The notes under the pieces: generated by a model
What the model was told of the DNA's origin: nothing
What the model saw: only the letters and a program-made list of their open reading frames with translations
Database searches by the model: none
Position numbers and translations under genes: made by a program
Source: Paenibacillus sp. GM2
Lineage (GTDB): Bacteria > Bacillota > Bacilli > Paenibacillales > Paenibacillaceae
Reading direction: 5' to 3'
Assembly (NCBI RefSeq): GCF_900069005.2
Contig: NZ_LN831279.1
Span: 2,095,760 to 2,159,759, forward strand
DNA: 64,000 nt
Shown here: positions 8,460-16,818 of the stretch, one piece after another
Position numbering within the stretch: position 1 is the first letter of the stretch
Layout: every line of letters begins with the position of its first letter

Positions 8460-8720
8460 TATGATTGAGTCGTTAGGGGCGATAAATGTAATAAGCGAAT
8501 GAGGGCGATTGATGCGTTAGGAACAGTTGGTGGGTAAGTAGATAATGCGGTAAAGACGGTAAGTGCGGTAGGGGAGATTAGGGGAGATAAGTGCGGAGTG
8601 GCGTGAATAAGTACGATAAGAGTGATAAGTGTGTTGTGATAAGCGAATGAGGGCAATGTAGGAGATGGGAGCGTTGGAAGCTATCATGGTAACCCTAAAA
8701 TTCCTGACGCATAAACTTGC
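8460..8720. other. C-poor, G/A/T-rich low-complexity stretch
   Basis: About 260 bp on the + strand are strongly depleted in C. They are built of short variants such as GATAAGTGCGG, GGGGAGATTAGG and a 14-bp direct repeat TAAGCGAATGAGGG at ~8493 and ~8640. No convincing gene is present; the single minus-strand ORF here is Ser/Thr/Pro/Leu-rich and follows the composition bias. Confidence 0.6.
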
Positions 8721-8737
8721 TGAATTTCATTATACGG

Positions 8738-8922
8738 CTAACGGAAATCAGAGCCCTTATTTTCGTAAAATAAGGCCATTTGGATTTCTAACGGAACTGG
8801 GGTACGTTATTAGACCAAAAACGAGGGATATTACTCGGATCTAGCCCAAATAACGTCCCTCATTTCCGTTAGAATTTATAACCTGCTGATTTCGGCCATT
8901 TAGCGGATTACATTTCCGTTAG
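8738..8922. repeat. Nested inverted-repeat element, copy B (185 bp)
   Basis: Same length and structure as the copy at 8262-8446, differing at only a handful of positions, and in the same orientation 476 bp away. Homology with copy A runs from about 8722 to 8936. A diverged third copy of similar length lies at 48601-48787. Confidence 0.85.
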
Positions 8923-8984
8923 CACTGCGAACTTAGCTCTTAAGGCTCAGTTTTAACACTTTGGCTTTGCGCCTTGTTTTCAAC

Positions 8985-9570
8985 ACTATATTTCTATACT
9001 ATATTTCTACACTTAGCTTCTACACTTTTGCTTCTACTCTAACCTCTGCACCCAGCTTCTGTAGTTCACTTTTACTCTAACATCTACATCTAGCTTCTGC
9101 TCATCATCTCCCACCCTACTCTCCGTACTCAGCTTCCACACTTTACTTTTGCTCTACTCCTACCCCCTGCTTCCAACTTCAAGTTTACTCTAACACCTAC
9201 ACCTAGCTTCTGCTCATCATCTCCCACCCTACTCTCCGTACTCAGCTTCCACACTTTACTTTTGCTCTACTTCTACCCCTGCTTTTACACTTCAATTTCA
9301 CCCTAACACCTAAATCTAGCTTCTGCTCATCATCTCCCACCCTACTCTCCGTACTCAGCTTCCACACTTCACTTTCACTCTACCTCTACCCCCTGCTTCC
9401 AACTTCAAGTTTACTCTAACCACCTATACACTCTAGCTTCTGCACGTCATCTCCCACCCTACTCTCCGCACTCAGCTATCACACTTCATTTTTACTCTGC
9501 TTCTAAGCTACTGCATTTTATTTCTACTCTACTCTCCGCACCTAGCTTCTAACTTTGAAGCTCCACACTA
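8985..9570. repeat. C/T-rich tandem array of ~113-bp units
   Basis: The block TAGCTTCTGC followed by TCATCTCCCACCCTACTCTC recurs at 9091, 9204, 9317 and 9434 (steps of 113, 113 and 117 bp). Degenerate partial units lie on both sides. The + strand is very poor in G over nearly 600 bp, opposite in skew to the preceding G-rich stretch. Within each unit, shorter motifs such as ACTCTAAC and CTTCTAC repeat irregularly. No open frame spans it. Confidence 0.85.
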
Positions 9571-9770
9571 AACTGCTATCCTAACTCCAGCGCCCTACAT
9601 TTCACGCAGAACTCGCTCCTACCTGCCACCATATGCTACGGAATCAAACGAGTTTGAAGATGTTATCGTAGACGGTAGGCTTGATTTCCTACCGAGGGGT
9701 TCTGATAGAGCGTCAACCTATGATGACTCAGGGGCGCCGGAGTCAGGAGCCAATACCGCCGCTACTGATC

Positions 9771-10736
9771 TTAAACCAAATGGCAGGCTACATGATGATC
9801 GCTGCCCATATTGCGGAATTGCGGAGCCTCGGATTTGCAGCGTTCTACGGCGAACGGACAGCGGGTATGGAACTTGCAGCCTGCTGGCGGATTGGCTGGA
9901 CTCGGTATATCCCCCTTCAACACGATTCTCTCTCGCTTCAGCTTCGGAATCGGAATAGGCACCGCTGACAGCAAGGCCTTCGTGTAGGGGTGCAGCGGGT
10001 TCTTGAACAGCTCGTCTCGCGGTGCTGTCTCCATCATCGTACCGAGGTACATCACGCCGATCCTCGTGCACAAATGCTCTACTACACTCAGATCATGCGA
10101 GATGAACAAATAAGTTAAGCCGCGTGTCTCCTGCAAATGGCGAAACAGATTAATGATCTGCGCCTGAATCGAGACATCCAGCGCCGATACAGGTTCATCA
10201 GCAATGATCAGATCCGGATTCAGCACAAGCGCGCGGGCGATCCCGATCCGCTGCCGCTGACCGCCGGAGAATTCATGCGGGAAACGATCGATATGATAAG
10301 ATGACAGGCCGCAGGAGGCCAGCACCTCCTCCACCCGTTCCCTCACCTCCCCCGCCGGTACAAGGCCATGATCGATTAGCGCTTCGCCAATCGCATCGCC
10401 GACACGTACCCGCGGGTTCAGCGAGCTGTACGGGTCCTGGAAGATCAGCTGCAGCCGCGGGCGAATTTTGCGCAATTCCTGCGGGGATAAGCCATATAAG
10501 TCCTGGCCCTGGAAGATAACGTCCCCCGACGTCTTTTCCGTCAGGCGTACAATGCTCTTGCCAACCGTGCTCTTCCCGCTGCCGGATTCCCCGACCAATC
10601 CGAAGGTTTCGCCTGGATTAATTGCAATATTTATATCATCAACGGCCCGCACATGACCCACGGTACGGTTCAAAAGACCGGATTTGATTGGAAAGTACTT
10701 CTTCAAATTATTAACTTCTAATAACGGCTTAGACAT
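9771..10736 (-). CDS. oppF: Oligopeptide/dipeptide ABC transporter ATPase (OppF/DppF)
   Basis: Second ATP-binding subunit of the peptide importer, 321 residues, cytoplasmic face of the membrane. Walker A is GESGSGKST (~53), the Q-loop FQDPYSSLNPR, the signature LSGGQ-type motif FSGGQRQRIGIARAL and Walker B LIIADEP. The C-terminal oligopeptide-transporter motif CKFHTRCPFA with four cysteines in total matches the cluster-binding tail of OppF/DppF. The ATG at 10736 has AAGGAGG 9 nt upstream and overlaps the end of oppD by 8 bp; a longer frame to 10790 is not used. It is the last gene of the operon. Confidence 0.92.
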   Translation of the reverse strand: MSKPLLEVNNLKKYFPIKSGLLNRTVGHVRAVDDINIAINPGETFGLVGESGSGKSTVGKSIVRLTEKTSGDVIFQGQDLYGLSPQELRKIRPRLQLIFQDPYSSLNPRVRVGDAIGEALIDHGLVPAGEVRERVEEVLASCGLSSYHIDRFPHEFSGGQRQRIGIARALVLNPDLIIADEPVSALDVSIQAQIINLFRHLQETRGLTYLFISHDLSVVEHLCTRIGVMYLGTMMETAPRDELFKNPLHPYTKALLSAVPIPIPKLKRERIVLKGDIPSPANPPAGCKFHTRCPFAVERCKSEAPQFRNMGSDHHVACHLV

Positions 10737-11718
10737 GAACCGCCGCCTCCTTTTCGTACAGCCAGCAAGCGACCTTCTGCTCCGTACCAAGCTCCCTCAG
10801 CTCAGGTCTGCGAACTTTGCAAATCTCCATGCAATGCTCACAGCGATCATGGAAATAGCAGGATTCCGTCAGCTCCAGCGGATTTGGCACCTGCCCCGGA
10901 ATCGAGTACAGCTCATCCTGCCGCTGATTCAGAATCGGCTTGGCCCGCAGCAAACCCTGGGTGTACGGATGTTTCGGATTCGCGAACAATTCGGTAACCT
11001 CGCCTTCCTCTACAACCTTGCCGGAATACATCACGATGACATAATCGGCCATCTCGGCAACAACGCCGAGATCATGCGTAATCAGCAGGATCGACATGCC
11101 TGTCTCTTCCCGGAAATTACGCAGGATGTCGAGAATTTGCGCTTGAATCGTAACATCCAGCGCCGTCGTTGGCTCATCAGCGATCAATAATTTCGGCTGA
11201 CATGAGATCGCGATGGCGATCATAATCCGCTGCAGCATACCGCCGCTAAGCTCATGCGGATAAGAGTCCGCAATCTGTCCAGCGCGCGAAATGCCCACCT
11301 GCTCGATCAATTCGATCGCCCGCTTGCGCGCCTCTTTCTTGCTCATCCGCAGATGTTCGATCAGCGGCTCCATGATTTGCTGCCCGATGGTCAGCACCGG
11401 GTTCAGCGAAGACATCGGCTCCTGGAAGATCATCCCGATCTCTTTGCCACGGATAACCCGCCGCTCGTTCTTGTTCAATTGGAGCAAATCCGTTCCGTCC
11501 AGATCGATCCTGCCACCCACAACCTTCCCGTTCGGACCTTGAATCAGGCCCATGACCGACATCGCGGTTATGCTCTTTCCGCAGCCGGACTCACCTACGA
11601 TACAAACCGTCTCTCCCTTACGTACTTGCAGGCTGACATCATCAACCGCCTTCACAGTACCTTCCTCTGTATAGAAATGAGTGCTTAAATGTTCGATATC
11701 GAGCAAATGCTTTGCCAT
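10729..11718 (-). CDS. oppD: Oligopeptide/dipeptide ABC transporter ATPase (OppD/DppD)
   Basis: First ATP-binding subunit of the peptide importer, 329 residues. Walker A is GESGCGKSI, the Q-loop FQEPMSSLNP, the signature LSGGMLQRIMIAIA and Walker B LLIADEPTTALD; the C-terminal oligo_HPY region contains CYFHDRCEHC. The ATG at 11718 follows AGGTGG by 8-9 nt, and that binding site overlaps the oppC stop, so translation is likely coupled. A GTG four codons earlier is possible. Confidence 0.92.
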   Translation of the reverse strand: MAKHLLDIEHLSTHFYTEEGTVKAVDDVSLQVRKGETVCIVGESGCGKSITAMSVMGLIQGPNGKVVGGRIDLDGTDLLQLNKNERRVIRGKEIGMIFQEPMSSLNPVLTIGQQIMEPLIEHLRMSKKEARKRAIELIEQVGISRAGQIADSYPHELSGGMLQRIMIAIAISCQPKLLIADEPTTALDVTIQAQILDILRNFREETGMSILLITHDLGVVAEMADYVIVMYSGKVVEEGEVTELFANPKHPYTQGLLRAKPILNQRQDELYSIPGQVPNPLELTESCYFHDRCEHCMEICKVRRPELRELGTEQKVACWLYEKEAAVHV

Positions 11719-11730
11719 GATGACAGCCAC

Positions 11731-12666
11731 CTACCTTTTATTTTTGGGGTCCAACACATCTCGAAGTCCATCACCAAAAATATTGATAGCAATGACGGTG
11801 ATGAAAATACACAGGCCTGGCGGAATCCATAGCCAAGGCCTCTCTTGGAAATCGATCAGATTGTTGGCTGAATCGATCATATTCCCCCAAGTGGGAGTTG
11901 GCTGAATGACACCCAATCCGAAAAAGCTCAGCACCGATTCCATCAGGATTGATCCCCCAATATTTAGCGTAGCAATAACGATTAGTAACGGTGTAATATT
12001 CGGCAGCAAATGATGAAATAGCTTGCGGCGATCCCGCAAACCAAGCACAATCGTCGCCTGCATATACTCGCGTTCACGCAAGCTAAGCATCTCGCCCCTG
12101 ACCAACCTGGCCAGACCCGGCCAGCCTACGAAGCTGAGCATGATCATCACGATGTACATCCGATAGTCGGTCGGAACCTTCCAGGCGGACAACATCGCGC
12201 CGGCGATGAACAGCAGCGGCAGACTGGGAATCGTCAGCAGCAGATCGGCGATCCGCATAACAATTTGATCAACAACACCGCGGTAATACCCGGCGATCGC
12301 TCCCAGCAAAGAGCCGATAAATACCGACAGAACCATCGACGCGAATCCAACGGTCAAGGAAATACGGCCCGCTAGCATCACGCGAGTCAGAACATCGCGG
12401 CCAAGCTGATCTGTTCCCAGCCAGTGCTTGGCGCTAGGCGCCTTATTCATCATCGCCAGATTGTTATGATTGCCCGAATACGGCGAGAAGAGCGGGCCAA
12501 TAAAGCAAAGCAGGATCATAAAAATAACAATGACAAACCCGCTAACCGCGAGCTTGTTCCTCAATAGACGTTTTAGGGACTGCCTCCACAGCGAAGACTT
12601 CACGGCCGTTGTCTTGACCGGTGCCTTCGCCCCTCCGGAGGCCAGATTACCACTCAGAGCTGACAT
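11731..12666 (-). CDS. oppC: Oligopeptide/dipeptide ABC transporter permease (OppC/DppC)
   Basis: Integral membrane permease of 311 residues with a cytoplasmic N-terminus and about six membrane segments. The family landmarks are HWLGTDQLGRDVLTRVM early on and the ATPase-contacting EAA-type loop VRGEMLSLREREYMQATIVLG. AAGGAGG precedes the ATG by 11 nt. The gap to oppB is 16 bp. It pairs with OppB to form the channel. Confidence 0.93.
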   Translation of the reverse strand: MSALSGNLASGGAKAPVKTTAVKSSLWRQSLKRLLRNKLAVSGFVIVIFMILLCFIGPLFSPYSGNHNNLAMMNKAPSAKHWLGTDQLGRDVLTRVMLAGRISLTVGFASMVLSVFIGSLLGAIAGYYRGVVDQIVMRIADLLLTIPSLPLLFIAGAMLSAWKVPTDYRMYIVMIMLSFVGWPGLARLVRGEMLSLREREYMQATIVLGLRDRRKLFHHLLPNITPLLIVIATLNIGGSILMESVLSFFGLGVIQPTPTWGNMIDSANNLIDFQERPWLWIPPGLCIFITVIAINIFGDGLRDVLDPKNKR

Positions 12667-12682
12667 AGGGTGTACGACCTCC

Positions 12683-13636
12683 TTATAGTTTCACTCGTGG
12701 ATCAGCCAATTTGTAGAGCAGATCCGACAGCAATGTTCCGATCACGGTCAGAATAGCAATGAACATCGTGAAGCCCATCAGCAGCGGATAATCCCGCGAT
12801 GAGAAGGAGGACATATAAAGCTGTCCGATCCCGGGCCAGTTGAATATTTTCTCGATGATCAAGGAACCGCCGAACAATGCTGGCAGCTCGAAGCCGACCA
12901 GCGTGATCGCCGGAAGCAAGGCGTTGCGCAAAGCGTGAGTGAACAGTACCTTACGCTCCTTAAGCCCTTTGGCGCGGGCCGTACGAATATAATCCTGCTT
13001 GATCACATCGATCATATTGCTGCGGAAGTAACGGGTTAAGGACCCGAGACTAAGCAGCGTCATAACTACGACCGGCAGCGTCATATGCTGAACGACTTCC
13101 TTCACATAAGCAAATCCGGTCGCATTGCTCCCAGTCGTCGTCATACCTCCCGGAGGCAGCCACTTCAAATCGACAGCGAAGCCCTTAATCAGCAGCAAAC
13201 CGATGAAGAAGGACGGGATCGACATCGCGGCAAAAATGACAACCATAATGAGCGAATCAAACCAGGAATATTGCTTGTATGCTGCGATAACGCCAATGAT
13301 GACCGAGATCAGCCAAGTAAAGAAAGTGGAGACGATCGCCAGCAGGAAGGAGTTCCATATATATTCATTAAAAAGCTGGAGAATCGGCTTCTGCTGTGCC
13401 AGAGAATAGCCGAAGTCTCCATGGAAGGCGTTCTTCATCCAAATCGCATATCGTTCAAGAACCGGTTTATTCAGCCCGTAAATTTGCCGAAGCTCCTCTT
13501 TACGCTCAGGACTAAGCTTCAGGTTGCCGCTGATAAAATCGCCAGGCGTAAAAGCGTACAAGCAAAAAATGAGCAGCGACGCGGCAAACAGAATGATAAT
13601 CATATAAGTGAGACGTTTAACAAGATATGTGCTCAT
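12683..13636 (-). CDS. oppB: Oligopeptide/dipeptide ABC transporter permease (OppB/DppB)
   Basis: Integral membrane permease of 317 residues. The N-terminal membrane segment (LTYMIIILFAASLLIFCL) is followed by the periplasmic-facing loop typical of OppB and an EAA motif region (RSNMIDVIKQDYIRTARAKGL, written here as a position near residue 215). The ATG at 13636 has AAGGAG 6 nt upstream; the frame stays open to 13657 but that start lacks a site. A hairpin separates it from oppA. Confidence 0.92.
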   Translation of the reverse strand: MSTYLVKRLTYMIIILFAASLLIFCLYAFTPGDFISGNLKLSPERKEELRQIYGLNKPVLERYAIWMKNAFHGDFGYSLAQQKPILQLFNEYIWNSFLLAIVSTFFTWLISVIIGVIAAYKQYSWFDSLIMVVIFAAMSIPSFFIGLLLIKGFAVDLKWLPPGGMTTTGSNATGFAYVKEVVQHMTLPVVVMTLLSLGSLTRYFRSNMIDVIKQDYIRTARAKGLKERKVLFTHALRNALLPAITLVGFELPALFGGSLIIEKIFNWPGIGQLYMSSFSSRDYPLLMGFTMFIAILTVIGTLLSDLLYKLADPRVKL

Positions 13637-13655
13637 GATCGGCTCCTTATGATGC

Positions 13656-13686
13656 ATCCCCCATACTGTCAGACAGTACAGGGGAT
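13656..13686 (-). terminator. Intercistronic hairpin between oppA and oppB
   Basis: ATCCCC...ACTGTC pairs with GACAGT...GGGGAT around a tiny loop. No T-run follows, so it looks like an mRNA-stabilising or partial-termination hairpin. Such hairpins commonly keep the binding-protein message more abundant than the permease message; that role is inferred. Confidence 0.55.
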
Positions 13687-13701
13687 GAGTGGATTAATAA
13701 T

Positions 13702-15432
13702 TTATTTCAGAGACCAATGATTAACATCCTGGAATCCTGCGAACGGATTGTTGATCACCCCGTCCAGCCGGCCATTGTACGCATAATAGCTCTTTCTGTA
13801 GCTTGTAAAAATAACCGGCAGCTCGTCGTTCAAAATTTTGTACATTTCCGCATAATACTGCTTCCGCTGCTCCGTATCGCTTGTAGAGAGCGCTTCATAA
13901 TACAGTTCCTTCACCTGCGGATTGTCATAACCCTTGATTTCTCCATTGATGAACTGCTGCACACCGTCGGAAGGATCGCTCAGAATTGGCGTGGAGAAGG
14001 ATACGAGATCATAATCCCCGCTTTCATACTTAGCAACCAAGGCGTTGAAGTCCGCGAATACCTCAGGTTGGAAATCGATGCCGATCTCCTTGAAGTTCTC
14101 TGTAGCCACCGCAATAAAAATATCGGTAGCCGGGCTCTTGCTGCCCAGGAAGTGCAGAGTCAGCTTCTTGCCGTCCTTCTCGCGGATTCCATCCGAACCA
14201 ACAGTCCAGCCGGCGTCATCCAGGGTTTGCTTCGCTTTTTCCGGATCATAAGCATAAGGATTGATTCCATCTTCGGTGTAAGACCAAGAGATTGGAGCTG
14301 TAGGAATATTCGCCACTTGCCCTGCTCCCTGGTTGGCATCGACATAAATCCCCTGACGATCCAATCCGTAGGCGAGCGCTTGACGCACATTTTTATCCTT
14401 ATAAGCTTCATGCTCCAGATTGACGCCCAGATAGCCATATACACTCGGAGTGTAAGGAACGATATTCAAGTACCCCATATCTTTCAGCTTCTTCAGATTG
14501 TCCTGTGTGGCTGTAAAGGAACCATAATCTACTTCCCCGGTCTCCAGGTACTGCCAGGTATCCCCTTCAGAGGTTTTGTAAATGAAATGCTCCGTCTTCG
14601 GCTTGCCCAGGTAGAAGTATTCATTGGCTACCATGCGAACTTCCTGGCCCGGAATGAATTTCTCCAGCTTGTAAGGACCGTTGCCCACCGGATTTTCATG
14701 CAATTTCTTGATGTATTCCAGATCGCCGAATTTATAATCTTTGCCATAATACGCTTTGGACAGAACCTCGCCGCCGAGTACAATCGGTGCTGTGGCAATA
14801 GGCTTCTCCAAAGTAACGGACACGGTGAGCGGATCAACAACTTGAATTCCCTCGATAGTGGTGGTCTTGCCATCTTTGTAATCCTGCCCGCCTTTGATCC
14901 CGATCGAAGGAATGATCGAATCGCCATCATAAGCTTTGTCATATAGCAAAGTCCAGGTAAAAGCTACGTCATCCGCGGTCATCGGAGAACCGTCGCTAAA
15001 TTTCAGATCTTTGCGCAGATGGAAGGTGTAAGTAAGCTGATCACCGGAAATATCCCAGCTTTCTGCAAGCTCCGGAACGGCCAGCCCCTTGTCATCCTGT
15101 GTGACGAGTCTGGAGTACAGTAGCGAAGATACATTGCCGTCATAGCCGCTTTGTTGAAAATAAGGTGTGAAGGCACCGCTTGGATTCGTCAGGCCAACAA
15201 TAATTGTATCTGTACGCTTCTGGGCCAGCGCTGGCAACTTTGCCATATCGCTCGCGGCAATCGGCTGATTCGCATCGACAGCACTGTTCTCCGCATTTGA
15301 ATTGCTGGAATTGCCGGATACGTTGCCGGTTCCGGTATTTGCCGTATTCCCCGCATTATCGCTCGAGCACGCGGACAATAGCAATGAACCCGCCAATATT
15401 AATGAAGTTAACAAAATTGCACTTTTTCTCAT
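13702..15432 (-). CDS. oppA: Oligopeptide-binding lipoprotein (OppA-type, SBP family 5)
   Basis: Extracytoplasmic solute-binding protein of 576 residues, membrane-anchored through a lipobox (LLLSACSSD, Cys22). A Ser/Asn/Gly-rich linker of ~35 residues precedes the family 5 binding domain (ELAESWDISGDQLTYTFHLRKDLKFSDG, followed by MTADDVAFTW). The sequence has normal length and no disruption. GGAGAGG precedes the ATG. As first gene of the operon it defines the peptide substrate, which cannot be predicted from sequence. A regulator of ArsR type lies immediately upstream in the same direction. Confidence 0.92.
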   Translation of the reverse strand: MRKSAILLTSLILAGSLLLSACSSDNAGNTANTGTGNVSGNSSNSNAENSAVDANQPIAASDMAKLPALAQKRTDTIIVGLTNPSGAFTPYFQQSGYDGNVSSLLYSRLVTQDDKGLAVPELAESWDISGDQLTYTFHLRKDLKFSDGSPMTADDVAFTWTLLYDKAYDGDSIIPSIGIKGGQDYKDGKTTTIEGIQVVDPLTVSVTLEKPIATAPIVLGGEVLSKAYYGKDYKFGDLEYIKKLHENPVGNGPYKLEKFIPGQEVRMVANEYFYLGKPKTEHFIYKTSEGDTWQYLETGEVDYGSFTATQDNLKKLKDMGYLNIVPYTPSVYGYLGVNLEHEAYKDKNVRQALAYGLDRQGIYVDANQGAGQVANIPTAPISWSYTEDGINPYAYDPEKAKQTLDDAGWTVGSDGIREKDGKKLTLHFLGSKSPATDIFIAVATENFKEIGIDFQPEVFADFNALVAKYESGDYDLVSFSTPILSDPSDGVQQFINGEIKGYDNPQVKELYYEALSTSDTEQRKQYYAEMYKILNDELPVIFTSYRKSYYAYNGRLDGVINNPFAGFQDVNHWSLK

Positions 15433-15630
15433 GAGACCTCTCCTGCCCCTCTTGAAAATATAATTTTGTAAATCCTTTAAATATTAAGCATATGTAGAAT
15501 TTCGATTATTCCGACAAACTAACTATGCTTTGAAACTGTTAGTGTTTATTATAAGTACGTTCATCAGTTCTGTAAAGAGAGAACTGATAAAGAATTCTTA
15601 TATTAACGAAACCTCAAGAAATATAAGTAA

Positions 15631-15681
15631 AAAAATAGCCTCTCCCTCGCATCTGCGAGAAAAAGGCCGTCTGCTATTTTT
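15631..15681 (-). terminator. Terminator of the ArsR-type gene
   Basis: AAAATAGC at the left pairs with GCTATTTT at the right, with an inner CTCGCA/TGCGAG hairpin. On the minus strand this is followed by seven T's. It overlaps the stop codon at 15674 and separates the regulator from oppA. Confidence 0.7.
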
Positions 15682-16582
15682 CAATATAATCGAGTAATTT
15701 GCTCTGAATTTCATTCAGCGCTTTGCGGCGCAAGCTATATTCCGTCACGGTCTCGCCCTGAAAATGCACATAAATAAGCCCGGCGCTGCGCAGTTTGGCA
15801 ATATGATCATGGGTGATCCCTTTGGACAAATTCATTTCACGCACAATTTCGATGAAACTGCGAGGTCCATGATGCAAATAACGAAGTATTCTTAAGCGGC
15901 TCTTCTCCGATAGCGCCCGGATTGTACGAAAATCATGCGTTGGCATAAAATCCTCTTCTCCGATATCCGTCCTGGACGAATAGTGACAAAACAGCACATC
16001 TCCGTATTGCATGATGACATTCATCGGCTGGAAATGATATTGCGGGACGAGAAGCAGCTTGTCCACTCCGGAGACAGGTTCAAACACCAAGCCATTTGTC
16101 GTCTCATCAATAAATGCTTCCTGCCTAATATGTCCCATAGCCGTTCGTCTCTCTTGATCATGGGCGAGCAGGGCTTCGTGAATAGCCGGATCAGATCGTT
16201 CGAAGTATTGCCGGTTCCATTCGCTGAAAACCGTGATCATTCTCTGCTGGAAGTCCCCCATATTCGTTGGGAACTGATTGCCGTATGGCGCAAACAATTC
16301 ATAGAGATCCCCGACAGACATATTCTGCAGCCAAGCGATTACCTCTTCGATCTCATTCATTCCCGTCGAGAGCAAAATGAGCAGGTATGAGAATTTCCAG
16401 TCTCCATTCACTTCTAACTCATCGAGCATCGCGGACAATTCGGGAGTAAGCTGTTGTTTAATTTTTTGAGCCCAGTTTGGTGTCAGATCAATTTTTTTGT
16501 GAGATTTTCGGCATATATAGCTATGTAGGCTGCTGATAAATTCAAATTTGCGACTATACTGCATGTCTAAATGGTATGACAC
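15674..16582 (-). CDS. ArsR-type winged-helix regulator with large N-terminal domain
   Basis: A 302-residue protein whose last ~80 residues form a winged helix (IRALSEKSRLRILRYLHHGP, then ITHDHIAKLRSAGLIYVHFQG). The preceding ~220 residues are a helical domain of unknown function. It is clearly a paralogue of the product encoded at 61850-62767: both share the sequence LLLVPQYHFQPMN versus IILVPSIHFRPIN and the same HTH layout. The GTG at 16582 has GGGAG about 9 nt upstream. It lies upstream of oppA in the same direction, with a terminator between them; whether it controls opp is unknown. Confidence 0.75.
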   Translation of the reverse strand: MSYHLDMQYSRKFEFISSLHSYICRKSHKKIDLTPNWAQKIKQQLTPELSAMLDELEVNGDWKFSYLLILLSTGMNEIEEVIAWLQNMSVGDLYELFAPYGNQFPTNMGDFQQRMITVFSEWNRQYFERSDPAIHEALLAHDQERRTAMGHIRQEAFIDETTNGLVFEPVSGVDKLLLVPQYHFQPMNVIMQYGDVLFCHYSSRTDIGEEDFMPTHDFRTIRALSEKSRLRILRYLHHGPRSFIEIVREMNLSKGITHDHIAKLRSAGLIYVHFQGETVTEYSLRRKALNEIQSKLLDYIEK

Positions 16583-16818
16583 CTTTTCACACTCCCTTAG
16601 AGGTTGCCCAAAAAGTTCCCTTCTCCGTCCCTAGCTCCATCCAATAAAGAAAGTACATTGGAAGTGTAACCCTGAGTACTGGAAGTCTGACTTATTGAAC
16701 CTACTCTTATCAATAAATTCTAAATTCTGCTAGAAACTTCTAGTTTTTATGCTGTAATCGTTTTCTGTAAACGAAGGACACGATGAAATGATCACCGTGC
16801 CCTTCATTTATCTATGGT

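Noticed and set aside
8456..8656. Possible 66-residue minus-strand gene
   Set aside because: It lies in a low-complexity C-poor block; the product is composed of repeats of Ser, Thr, Pro and Leu imposed by base composition, and there is no ribosome binding site.
9681..9968. Possible 95-residue + strand gene at the end of the repeat island
   Set aside because: It overlaps the 3' end of oppF in antisense and has no homology or binding site; the composition follows the opposite strand.
13717..14946. 409-codon + strand open frame
   Set aside because: It is antisense to oppA, whose protein is clearly recognisable; long antisense frames are common opposite GC-biased genes.
16774..16807. Terminator after the CNNM/CBS gene
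   Set aside because: An imperfect CACGGTGA/TTCATCGTG hairpin exists just below the stop but has mismatches and no good T-run, so I do not list it as a feature.
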